From contig CALUQA010000013.1 of the NCBI GenBank assembly GCA_944322775.1, positions 1 through 5,711 of the forward strand: DNA of 5,711 nt. Direction: 5' to 3'. Below the pieces are notes generated by a model. That model saw only the letters and a list, made by a program, of their open reading frames with translations, did not search any database and was not told the origin of the DNA. The translations under genes were made by a program, and so were the position numbers. The stretch comes from an uncultured Elusimicrobiales bacterium. Lineage in GTDB: Bacteria > Elusimicrobiota > Elusimicrobia > Elusimicrobiales > Elusimicrobiaceae. Of this stretch, positions 1 to 5,711 are shown one piece after another (positions within the stretch are counted from its first letter, which is position 1; each line of letters starts with the position of its first letter).

Positions 1-568
1 AAATAGTGTTAATGCGCATGTTAATTTCATTTTGGCCTAAATTTTCAGATACCTTTGTCAATGAAAATTCGGAAATGCGCAAATATTCCGGTCTATTTTC
101 AATGCTGGCCAGCAAACGGCCAAAATCCCCAAACGAAGATTGAAACGTAACGGGAATAGCCGCCAGCGTAAAAGCAGCATTGCTGTTATCTTCCGCTTGA
201 GAAGAACCCAAGGTGGGCGAAATATTTGCCTCACGGAAAATAGCCACCAGTTGGCGCAAAAGCCAATCATTTTTGGAAGACAAATCCGGGAAACGAGGTT
301 CCAAATCCAGCAGTTTTTGCTTATTGGCCTGGTATTCCTTTTCATTGTCACGCTGCGCCTGCACGGCATCAATTTGTCCGCGCAAATTAATTAACTTATT
401 TTCAAAAGTACCACCGACATAGCGGTAAAGCAAGATAATAACAATTACGGCAACAACTTGCTTTAAAAACAACTTATAGTTGCCTTCTTCCATTACCAGC
501 TTTATATCGTTAAGTCCTTTTTTGGCGGATTCAACAAATTTATTAGGAGTCTTCAACGAGGTTTTCAT
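1..568 (-). CDS. pilO: PilO-like (GspM-like) inner-membrane platform protein, C-terminus cut off
   Basis: An open frame of 189 codons runs from the ATG at 568 off the left edge with no stop. Its ATG shares the four bases ATGA with the stop of pilMN (568-565). The protein has a short cytoplasmic start (1-33) and one membrane helix (about 36-50, KQVVAVIVIILLYRYV). A coiled-coil-prone stretch (55-90) precedes a ferredoxin-like domain beginning near 100. The stretch AAIPVTFQSSFGDFGRLL followed by IENRPEYLRISEFSL (about 136-170) matches the typical PilO strand-helix-strand, where a hydrophobic strand, a short turn and a helix ending in xIE precede a second strand. PilO pairs with PilN in the periplasm and links the inner platform to PilP/PilQ. 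Length, topology and order after a PilM-PilN fusion all fit. GspM of a type II secretion system has the same topology and is the alternative. A PilP- or PilQ-type gene would be expected next, beyond the window. Confidence 0.82.
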   Translation of the reverse strand, partial: MKTSLKTPNKFVESAKKGLNDIKLVMEEGNYKLFLKQVVAVIVIILLYRYVGGTFENKLINLRGQIDAVQAQRDNEKEYQANKQKLLDLEPRFPDLSSKNDWLLRQLVAIFREANISPTLGSSQAEDNSNAAFTLAAIPVTFQSSFGDFGRLLASIENRPEYLRISEFSLTKVSENLGQNEINMRINTI

Positions 569-2178
569 CGCGTGCTACCTCCTTTGGCACAGGTAAAGGT
601 AAACGAAGTTTGCATACCCGTGTTAGCATCAACCCTTGGGTCATTAGCTTTTTTACCGTCCCCGGCTAATTCCTTATATTTGATTTCAGCCGTATTGCCG
701 CACAATTGTTTAATAGCCGGTTGCTGAATCACTTGATCATAGAATTGTTTACCTACCACCAAGTCTTGCTCGGAATTGCCCGTTTTGATAAACCCTTCAA
801 AGGAAAAAGAACGAACATCTCCACTCTTGGCAGGGAACTCTTCCTTATAGGACAAAGAAGAAATCCACATCGGCTCGGGGATAACTGTTACCAAATCCAC
901 CAAAAGCGGGGTGATTTCGTTCTTCGTCATGAACTTGCTCAAATTGGCATTTTGCGCTTTGATTTTGCTTAAATTGCTTTGAATTTGAGAAGCCGTCAGC
1001 CCTTCAAAGTCCGCCACGGAAATGGTGCTTTGGCTTTTGGCTTTTTTCAAGGCACTCTTTTCCGCCTGCACGCCCCACCAGCCTTTAGCCATAAGCAGCA
1101 GGACAATAACCAACGCCACGCCCACCAATTTCCAAGCCATTAAACCGGCATTAAATTCATAATCGCTTAAGCGGTTGCGTTTGATAAAATCCAAATCCGG
1201 ACTTTTATCATCATAGAACTTCATGCTGGCACCAATAGCCGCAATTTCCCCTGCGGATTTGGTTTCTATGCCATATACCTCACTCAAGTTCCATTTGCGC
1301 ACCGGTTTTTTGGAATCCGCTTCAAGAAGCGGCTGCCAAATGTCCGTATCGCAGCCCATAATGACAGCTTCGTCAAACGGATCTTTTTCCAACTGTTTGG
1401 CAATAAATTCCGTACAATTGGTAATTTCAAAACGGCGCCGTTCCACCGGCGAAGAACCGGATATTTCCACCTCGCGCAACAACACGGGGGCATTATGGTT
1501 GGTGAAAACAAAGCTTGCCAAATCCTTTCCAAAGAAAGAATAAATACGGCCCGTATCATCTACGGCTTCTTTGTCGCTGTCGCTAAAAGCGCGGCTCAAA
1601 GAAAGCGGCGAAGGTTCTATAGCCACAGGGTCCAACCCTACGCTTTTAAGACCTTTTTCCAAGCGTTCAATGATGGTTTTGGGGGTCATGGTAAAAATGA
1701 CACCCAATCTTTTTTGCTTGGTGGCAGCCGTTTCAAATTCATACACATGATAGGCATACATTGTTTTTTCAAACGGAAAGTGAATATACTTGCGCGCTTG
1801 AAGAGGAATAGCTTCTTTCCAATGTTTTCTTTCAATAAGTGTAGGAATGACGAAATGACGCAATAACGAAAACGCCGGTGCCAAAGATACAACCACTTTA
1901 TTGTCGTTCCATTTTTTCTTGGCAGCCACTTTCGTCAACGCGTCCAGCCAATTATTTTCTGCAAAAAAGCCTTCATTAAGTTCCAAAGGTTTTAATTTGC
2001 TTGCGTCCACTTCTGAAATAGGCACCCGCAACAAAGACTCCAGCACTATGCCTCCGTCTTTGCGGGAACTTTGCGCAATATACATTTCATCCAGCCCAAT
2101 ATACAGCCCCAAAGCGTCCGGGTGGGCTTTCATGTTTTTGCCTATTAGCGTATCTGCAAGATTTATAGATTTATTCAT
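565..2178 (-). CDS. PilM-PilN fusion / GspL-like inner-membrane assembly platform protein
   Basis: This 537-residue protein joins a cytoplasmic PilM-like actin-fold half (about 20-325) to a PilN-like half, the architecture of GspL. Residues 94-240 show the PilM pattern: VVVSL, then a long helix and HFPFE, a second subdomain with IEPSPLSLSRAF, and a second sheet. The nucleotide-binding turns are weak: the first is YIGLDE rather than DIGxxx, and the second is DDTGRIYS. ATP binding is therefore doubtful. DLDFIKRNRL (328-337) sits where PilN carries its PilM-binding INLLP-type peptide. A single membrane helix (about 346-364) leads to a periplasmic helix (370-415) and a ferredoxin-like domain (about 420-530, with IPEPMWISSLSY). 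The only two periplasmic cysteines, 493 and 530, could form a disulfide. It starts 22 bases after the upstream stop with a weak AAGAAG site, and its stop overlaps the next start. It should dock the cytoplasmic ATPase/platform to the PilO-like partner. Type IV pilus is the likelier system, but type II secretion (GspL) cannot be excluded. Confidence 0.82.
   Translation of the reverse strand: MNKSINLADTLIGKNMKAHPDALGLYIGLDEMYIAQSSRKDGGIVLESLLRVPISEVDASKLKPLELNEGFFAENNWLDALTKVAAKKKWNDNKVVVSLAPAFSLLRHFVIPTLIERKHWKEAIPLQARKYIHFPFEKTMYAYHVYEFETAATKQKRLGVIFTMTPKTIIERLEKGLKSVGLDPVAIEPSPLSLSRAFSDSDKEAVDDTGRIYSFFGKDLASFVFTNHNAPVLLREVEISGSSPVERRRFEITNCTEFIAKQLEKDPFDEAVIMGCDTDIWQPLLEADSKKPVRKWNLSEVYGIETKSAGEIAAIGASMKFYDDKSPDLDFIKRNRLSDYEFNAGLMAWKLVGVALVIVLLLMAKGWWGVQAEKSALKKAKSQSTISVADFEGLTASQIQSNLSKIKAQNANLSKFMTKNEITPLLVDLVTVIPEPMWISSLSYKEEFPAKSGDVRSFSFEGFIKTGNSEQDLVVGKQFYDQVIQQPAIKQLCGNTAEIKYKELAGDGKKANDPRVDANTGMQTSFTFTCAKGGSTR
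578..585 (-). promoter_or_regulatory. Perfect Shine-Dalgarno sequence for pilO, inside pilMN
   Basis: AAAGGAGG (585-578) lies nine bases before the ATG at 568. It is formed by the Lys-Gly-Gly codons near the end of pilMN. It is far stronger than the ribosome sites of the two upstream genes and fixes the pilO start. Together with the ATGA stop-start overlap it suggests coupled but efficient translation of pilO. Confidence 0.85.
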
Positions 2179-2200
2179 ATCAATAAATTCTTCTTAAATT

Positions 2201-4027
2201 TTAATTGCCATATTCTTCGTACGGCATATCATACGGGTTGGTTACACCTTGTGCAGGGGCCGCCGTTTGTGTTTGCGGCTGCGTATACGTTTGCGCACCC
2301 GCCGGTTGCTGAGTGGCGTACGGATTGGTTACGCCCGCGTTCGGCGCAGCATACGGATTGGTTACGCCGCCAGCAGGAGCTGTCGTTTGCGCACCATAAG
2401 CGGCATACGGATCCGTCACGCCGGAGTTCTGCACAGCATAAGCGTTGGCGGCATCAGTTGCCTGTGTTTCCGCGGCAAAAGGATCCACCACTTCCGGCGC
2501 AGCAGCCGGTTCAGATTTCATAATGCGGGCGGGTTTGTTCCACAAACGAGCCGTTTTATAATTTAAAGAAGTGCTTTCTTTTTCCGTGGTTACTTTTGCA
2601 ACCGGTTTTTGATTGGTGCAGGCCACTTCAATCTGGCGGCGAATGGTGCGTTTACCGCCCATTACGTCTCTGGCGGTTAAAGCCAGCGTGTAGGTGCCGC
2701 AGGCCAATTCGGGCCCGATGATGCCTTTGCGGCCGTTCCACACAATCTGGTGATAAACAGGGGCAAAGCCTTCCAACTGGCGCACCACATAATAGCCGCC
2801 GTTGGCTGCATGCTGCACCACTTGGAACAGCCAGTTGTCTAAAGGTTCGGCCGTTTCAATGACGGAAAAATCAATGGCAAACGCTTCGCCTGCGGCCGGG
2901 TCAATTTCATTGCTCACAGGAACCACGGCCATGCTCAGCATCGGCAATTTGGAAACAGAAGCCGCCTGCGGCATAGAAGCGGGCAAATCCGCATCAAAAT
3001 CAAACACGATAGACACACCGTCCAAATTGGCAAATTTGGCAGGAGGTTCTTGATCAAACAAACCCATGTTATAGCTGATTTTGCCGGAGGACAAACCTTT
3101 GTGTACCAAGAAAGAGTTCAACGCCATCGCCTGGCGAATGCCGGCCAACGTAATGTTGTCGGTATAAGAGCCGGGGGGCAAAATAATGTATCCGGCACCT
3201 TGCGTTAAGGCCATAAGCGTATAGATTTCGTCCAACACGGGCAAAGCTTCGGGGCGGAATTTATAGCCGTTAAAAAGCACGTCGCTGTCGATGTCAATGG
3301 CATCGGGCAATCCGTCGCGGAAATACAAACGGACGCCTTCTTCTTTTTTCAATTGGGCGATGACGGCTTGTTTCATGCTGTCCAATTTTTGGCTCGTATA
3401 AATTTGGCGGGCTTTTAAAGCCGACGGGGTAGACAAGTCCGTAAAGGTAGAAGAAGCATTTTCTTCTTCTTTCGGTTCTTCTGCCGTCACGGAAGGTTTC
3501 TGCGCGGCCAAAGCACTTGCTTGCGCTTGTTGCTGCAATAAAGCCTGTTGTTCTTGCAGAGCCTGTTGGGCTGCGGCATTTTCGGCTGCTTCCTGCTGGG
3601 TCATGGCGACCACGTCTTGTTCAGCCGTAGAAGTCAGACCGACACTGTCCACTTCTTGTTTAATAGGAGCATTTTCCGCAGCCATTTGCGCTTCCAGCAC
3701 GGCGGGATCTTGCCCCGGCTGCAAACGTTTGGCTTCGCCTTCTTTAAAGTTGATGTCCACTTCCACCGGGTCTTGAATACCGCCCATGCGGTTATGAATC
3801 AAGTTGATGTATTTGTTGGCTTCATCAACTTCTGTGCGGGAACCGTTCACCAGCACGTCAATGAAATAATCCATGGCTTCGCTGTCGCGGTTGGCTTCGT
3901 ACAGTTCAATACCTTTTTCCAGTTGCTTGGCCGAAGACGGCGCAGCAAACAAGGCGCTGCCGCCCGTCAAAGACAGAACCAGCAACGCAACCAAAATTTT
4001 TACTTTCATCGCGTTTAACATTCTCAT
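2201..4027 (-). CDS. Exported protein with TPR-like N-terminus, degenerate OmpA-like domain, FlgD/Ig-like domain and GVTNPY-repeat tail
   Basis: I do not recognise this 608-residue protein by name. Numbering from the ATG at 4027, residues 1-28 form a Sec signal peptide (basic start, leucine-rich core, likely cut after LFA), and a short TPR-like helical pair spans about 32-82. An Ala/Gln-rich, probably coiled or disordered linker follows (about 115-190). Residues about 231-344 follow an OmpA-like order: DSDVLF, RPEALPVLDEI, then TD (289-290), R298 and a final GVSIVF strand. The usual Asp and Arg that grip peptidoglycan appear present, but the loop between them is shortened. Residues about 383-472 resemble a FlgD-type Ig domain (VWNGR, CGTYTLALTARD). 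The tail (about 500-608) is rich in Pro, Ala, Gln and Tyr, with four GVT(N/D)PY repeats. The start is uncertain: the frame runs back to a TTG at 4063, but that is only about five bases after the predicted transcription start. ATGs at 4021 and 4009 are also possible. AAGGGG (4046-4041) is a weak, distant ribosome site. As first gene before pilMN it may be a periplasmic or envelope partner of the pilus machine. Confidence 0.8.
   Translation of the reverse strand: MRMLNAMKVKILVALLVLSLTGGSALFAAPSSAKQLEKGIELYEANRDSEAMDYFIDVLVNGSRTEVDEANKYINLIHNRMGGIQDPVEVDINFKEGEAKRLQPGQDPAVLEAQMAAENAPIKQEVDSVGLTSTAEQDVVAMTQQEAAENAAAQQALQEQQALLQQQAQASALAAQKPSVTAEEPKEEENASSTFTDLSTPSALKARQIYTSQKLDSMKQAVIAQLKKEEGVRLYFRDGLPDAIDIDSDVLFNGYKFRPEALPVLDEIYTLMALTQGAGYIILPPGSYTDNITLAGIRQAMALNSFLVHKGLSSGKISYNMGLFDQEPPAKFANLDGVSIVFDFDADLPASMPQAASVSKLPMLSMAVVPVSNEIDPAAGEAFAIDFSVIETAEPLDNWLFQVVQHAANGGYYVVRQLEGFAPVYHQIVWNGRKGIIGPELACGTYTLALTARDVMGGKRTIRRQIEVACTNQKPVAKVTTEKESTSLNYKTARLWNKPARIMKSEPAAAPEVVDPFAAETQATDAANAYAVQNSGVTDPYAAYGAQTTAPAGGVTNPYAAPNAGVTNPYATQQPAGAQTYTQPQTQTAAPAQGVTNPYDMPYEEYGN
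2231..2422 (-). repeat. Four imperfect GVT(N/D)PY coding repeats
   Basis: Four 18-base units encode GVTNPY or GVTDPY at 2405-2422, 2351-2368, 2318-2335 and 2231-2248. Their starts are spaced 54, 33 and 87 bases apart, all multiples of three. The two middle units differ at a single base and the outer ones have drifted more. Spacers are Ala/Pro/Gln/Thr-rich, also with tyrosines. This looks like in-frame duplication within a flexible C-terminal tail, ending in a Tyr/Glu-rich terminus. Confidence 0.85.
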
Positions 4028-4073
4028 AGACTTGTTATTGCCCCTTGTGTTTAATTGGCACAACCCACAGATA

Positions 4074-4101
4074 ATTATAGCAATTTACGCCTTTTTGTAA
4101 A
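4074..4101 (-). promoter_or_regulatory. Sigma70-type promoter with extended -10 for the ompA-like/pilMN/pilO operon
   Basis: On the minus strand a -35 box TTTACA (4101-4096, five of six consensus bases) is followed by a 16-bp spacer and a perfect -10 box TATAAT (4079-4074). The -10 box is preceded by TG plus one base (4082-4080), the extended -10 element. Transcription should begin near 4066-4068, about 40 bases ahead of the ATG at 4027. It is the only strong promoter seen ahead of the three downstream genes, which suggests it drives all of them. Confidence 0.75.
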
Positions 4102-4106
4102 GACGC

Positions 4107-4133
4107 TACGCGCGTAAGTAACGGGTACGCGCG
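4107..4133. promoter_or_regulatory. Tandem TACGCGCG octamer with perfect palindrome; possible operator
   Basis: TACGCGCG occurs at 4107-4114 and again at 4126-4133, 19 bases apart (about two helical turns). The promoter-proximal copy is part of the perfect 10-bp palindrome TACGCGCGTA (4107-4116). The distal copy lies in the loop of a short inverted repeat, ACGGG (4121-4125) with CCCGT (4135-4139). The block ends six bases upstream of the -35 box of the promoter at 4074-4101, where an activator would commonly bind. It is GC-rich inside an AT-rich gap. The regulatory role is inferred from position and symmetry only. Confidence 0.4.
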
Positions 4134-4171
4134 CCCCGTAGGATTTATTCAAGCATAAATGCCCGATACCT

Positions 4172-4199
4172 GGCAAGTGAAATTTTATTTTTACTTGCC
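4172..4199. repeat. Second intergenic stem-loop
   Basis: GGCAAGT (4172-4178) pairs with ACTTGCC (4193-4199). Three further A-T pairs (4180-4182 with 4189-4191) lie inside one mismatch, leaving a small A/T loop. There is no following T-run on either strand. It lies directly downstream of the first hairpin in the ligase 3' region and may help end or protect that transcript, or be a protein-binding site. Confidence 0.5.
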
Positions 4200-4201
4200 C
4201 T

Positions 4202-4233
4202 ATTTCCGTTCTGTTTACGGCTTAAACGGAAAT
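4202..4233. repeat. 9-bp inverted repeat just after the ligase stop codon
   Basis: Arms ATTTCCGTT (4202-4210) and AACGGAAAT (4225-4233) are perfectly complementary around a 14-base loop. The hairpin begins six bases after the ligase stop codon. This is where a terminator or a 3' stabilising stem-loop would sit, but no T-run follows on the minus strand, so it is not a classical intrinsic terminator. Confidence 0.55.
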
Positions 4234-4239
4234 TTATCT

Positions 4240-5711
4240 TTATTTTTCCAGCCGCTTCAGACGGTTTGCCGCCGTCCGGTTGGCCGGATAATAAAACAGT
4301 GCATTTTGCAAATAATACTTAGCAGCAGGCACATCTTCTGCCTGTTGCAGCAAGGAAGCCAAAGCCAAATTGGCCGACAGATTGTCCGGCCTTTTGGCCA
4401 ACACGGCTTCCAACATTTCTTTAGATTTTATATCGTTGCCCGTCAGAGCAAAATAACGCGCCAGCAAAATAAGCCCGTTAGGGTCAGACGGATATTTTTC
4501 CACATAACTTTCCAGCTGCGTACGCAATTTTTTCAAATTGCTTTTAGACATACCCTGCATATTTTGCACGCGGTCATAATAGCCCTGCAGCGTTTGCGCC
4601 TGCGTCAAAATTTCCGGTTTTTCTTCATCGTTTGCATACAATTTAGCCAAACTGCGGCGAATGGATTTGTCCAGCGTATCAATAGTCAGGGCATTTTTAT
4701 AAACTGTTTTGGCGTATTCTGTTTCGCCATGTTTTAAATAAATGCCGCCCACAGCATGCCACAAGCTGGCGTCATAAGGAAATAAACGTAAACCCTTTTC
4801 CAACAAAGACATGGTGTCTTCATCGGCATAAATAACGTCTTGCTGCACCAAAGCGGCCAGCGTTTCATACGCGCCCAAATTAAACGGGTCCAAACGCAGG
4901 GTTTCACGCAAATAACGCACGGCTTTGGCGTGGTCGTTTTCGCCCAGTGCAGCCAAGGCGGCATGATAATAAACTTGGTCGTAATAGGCCGCGGCCGACA
5001 TGGCTTTTTCATACACTGGCAAGGCTTTATCATATTTTTGTTCGGACAGGAACAAATTGCCCAGCCTAAAGCCTGCTTCCGTATTGGCCGGATAAAGGGC
5101 AAAGGCTTTGGCGAAATCGGCCTCGGCCGCGGGCGTATTTTTGCGGGCCAGTTGTTTTTGCCCGCGGAAGAACAGATACTGGCTGGAAAGTACCGCCCCT
5201 TGCCACAAGATCACAAAAACACAGCCGCCCAACAAGGCCAAGGCGACCGTTTTGGTCACGGGGTTGGCCCGAATTTCCACGCTGCGCTCTTCACGCCCCA
5301 CGCCGCTTACTTCGGCCCCGACCAGCCACCAAAACACAAAAGCCGGCACCACCGTATGCAGCGAAATATTAAGCATATTGTCGGTCAGCATGGCCAAAAT
5401 GCCGCAGAACAGCGCCTGCAAAAGCTGCTTTTTGTCCCCCTCTTTTTTGCGGGCGGCAAAATCGTGCACTTCCAAAAAAAGCACCATAAACATGAACAGG
5501 AAAAGCCCCAACCCCACAATGCCGCCTTGCGCCAGCTGAAAGAAAAACTCATTATGCGGCGACTGGGTGAGCGTCTTTAACTCCCGCAGGTTGGGGTGTT
5601 CCAGCAAGGTTTTGGGCTGCGTGCGGGCAAACGAGGTCTGGAAGTTTCCCAGCCCGGCCCCCATCACGGGGCGGTTTAAAAAAATGTCTTTGGCCACATT
5701 CCACATCAACA
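4240..5711 (-). CDS. O-antigen ligase/polymerase (Wzy_C-type) with C-terminal TPR domain, N-terminus cut off
   Basis: This is the C-terminal part of a membrane glycan ligase or polymerase. Enzymes of this family move a lipid-linked oligosaccharide onto lipid A core, a growing polymer, or in some cases a pilin. The frame is open at the right edge. The first complete codon (5709) is an internal TTG, so residue numbers here count from it. Residues 52-66 fit the WaaL-type motif H[NSQ]-X9-G-XX-[GTY] (H52, N53, G63, G66), and a G-x-G-x-F stretch precedes it at about 17-23. Hydrophobic segments at about 62-80, 98-113, 118-132 and 153-172 look like the last membrane helices. From about 177 to the end (489) the protein is helical and TPR-like, with clear units near 177-278, 313-346 and 412-479 (conserved Ala/Gly/Tyr/Pro spacing). 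The usual 8-10 N-terminal helices must lie outside the window. Family assignment is firm; substrate is unknown. Its nearness to pil genes allows a pilin-glycosylating role, but O-antigen or capsule work is equally possible. Confidence 0.88.
   Translation of the reverse strand, partial: LMWNVAKDIFLNRPVMGAGLGNFQTSFARTQPKTLLEHPNLRELKTLTQSPHNEFFFQLAQGGIVGLGLFLFMFMVLFLEVHDFAARKKEGDKKQLLQALFCGILAMLTDNMLNISLHTVVPAFVFWWLVGAEVSGVGREERSVEIRANPVTKTVALALLGGCVFVILWQGAVLSSQYLFFRGQKQLARKNTPAAEADFAKAFALYPANTEAGFRLGNLFLSEQKYDKALPVYEKAMSAAAYYDQVYYHAALAALGENDHAKAVRYLRETLRLDPFNLGAYETLAALVQQDVIYADEDTMSLLEKGLRLFPYDASLWHAVGGIYLKHGETEYAKTVYKNALTIDTLDKSIRRSLAKLYANDEEKPEILTQAQTLQGYYDRVQNMQGMSKSNLKKLRTQLESYVEKYPSDPNGLILLARYFALTGNDIKSKEMLEAVLAKRPDNLSANLALASLLQQAEDVPAAKYYLQNALFYYPANRTAANRLKRLEK

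Noticed and set aside
58..372. 104-codon minus-strand open frame
   Set aside because: It lies in another frame of the same strand inside the pilO-like gene, whose product has clear PilO topology; the short frame has Arg/Trp/Cys-rich shadow composition.
565..2178. Naming the fusion plainly gspL, with the following gene as gspM
   Set aside because: Topology fits, but the protein is longer than typical GspL and the actin-like half looks closer to PilM; with no further pil or gsp genes in view the system cannot be settled, so the alternative is only noted.
2231..2422. CRISPR-like or mobile-element repeat array
   Set aside because: The repeats are only 18 bases, irregularly spaced, diverged and in frame within a coding sequence, so they are protein repeats.
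3548..4018. 156-codon plus-strand open frame
   Set aside because: It is antisense to the signal peptide and N-terminal region of the exported protein, and its Phe/His-rich product has no credible fold.
4028..4063. TTG start at 4063 extending the exported protein by 12 residues
   Set aside because: It lies only a few bases after the predicted transcription start, has no room for a ribosome site, and would put a polar stretch before an already complete signal peptide.
4202..4233. Intrinsic terminator after the ligase gene
   Set aside because: The stem is present but AT-rich and is not followed by a T-run on the minus strand, so it is listed only as an inverted repeat.
4840..5580. 246-codon plus-strand open frame opposite the ligase gene
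   Set aside because: It is antisense to a well-supported coding region and its product is a His/Gln/Gly-rich shadow composition with no recognisable domain.

Overview
The window carries four protein genes, all on the minus strand, read here from the right edge to the left. They are a truncated O-antigen ligase/polymerase-type glycosyltransferase with a TPR tail, a secreted multidomain protein with a degenerate OmpA-like domain, a PilM-PilN (GspL-like) fusion, and a truncated PilO (GspM-like) protein. No RNA gene, insertion sequence, CRISPR array or plus-strand gene can be supported.

Organism: a lipid-linked glycan ligase, an OmpA-type fold and type IV pilus/type II secretion inner-membrane platform proteins together indicate a didermic (Gram-negative-type) bacterium of medium GC content. 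Divergent pil genes with a fused PilM-PilN and large, poorly conserved exported proteins would suit a lineage such as Elusimicrobiota or a similar deep-branching phylum. This placement is a guess from general character, not a demonstrated match.

Layout: 5711-4240 is the C-terminal part of the ligase. The intergenic stretch 4239-4028 holds several inverted repeats, a tandem GC-rich octamer with a perfect 10-bp palindrome, and a near-consensus sigma70-type promoter (TTTACA, 16 bp, extended TATAAT). That promoter starts a second transcription unit: the exported OmpA-like protein (4027-2201), a 22-bp gap, pilMN (2178-565), then pilO (568 to beyond the left edge). The last two overlap by four bases, and a perfect Shine-Dalgarno sequence for pilO lies inside the end of pilMN.

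Working together: PilMN and PilO would form the inner-membrane alignment platform of a type IV pilus or related secretion machine. The OmpA-like protein is co-transcribed first. It may supply a periplasmic, peptidoglycan-binding or envelope-spanning part of the same machine, with a Pro/Gln/Tyr-rich tail bearing four GVT(N/D)PY repeats. The ligase upstream could glycosylate pilin or make surface polysaccharide, but it is in a separate transcription unit and its link to the pilus is only positional.
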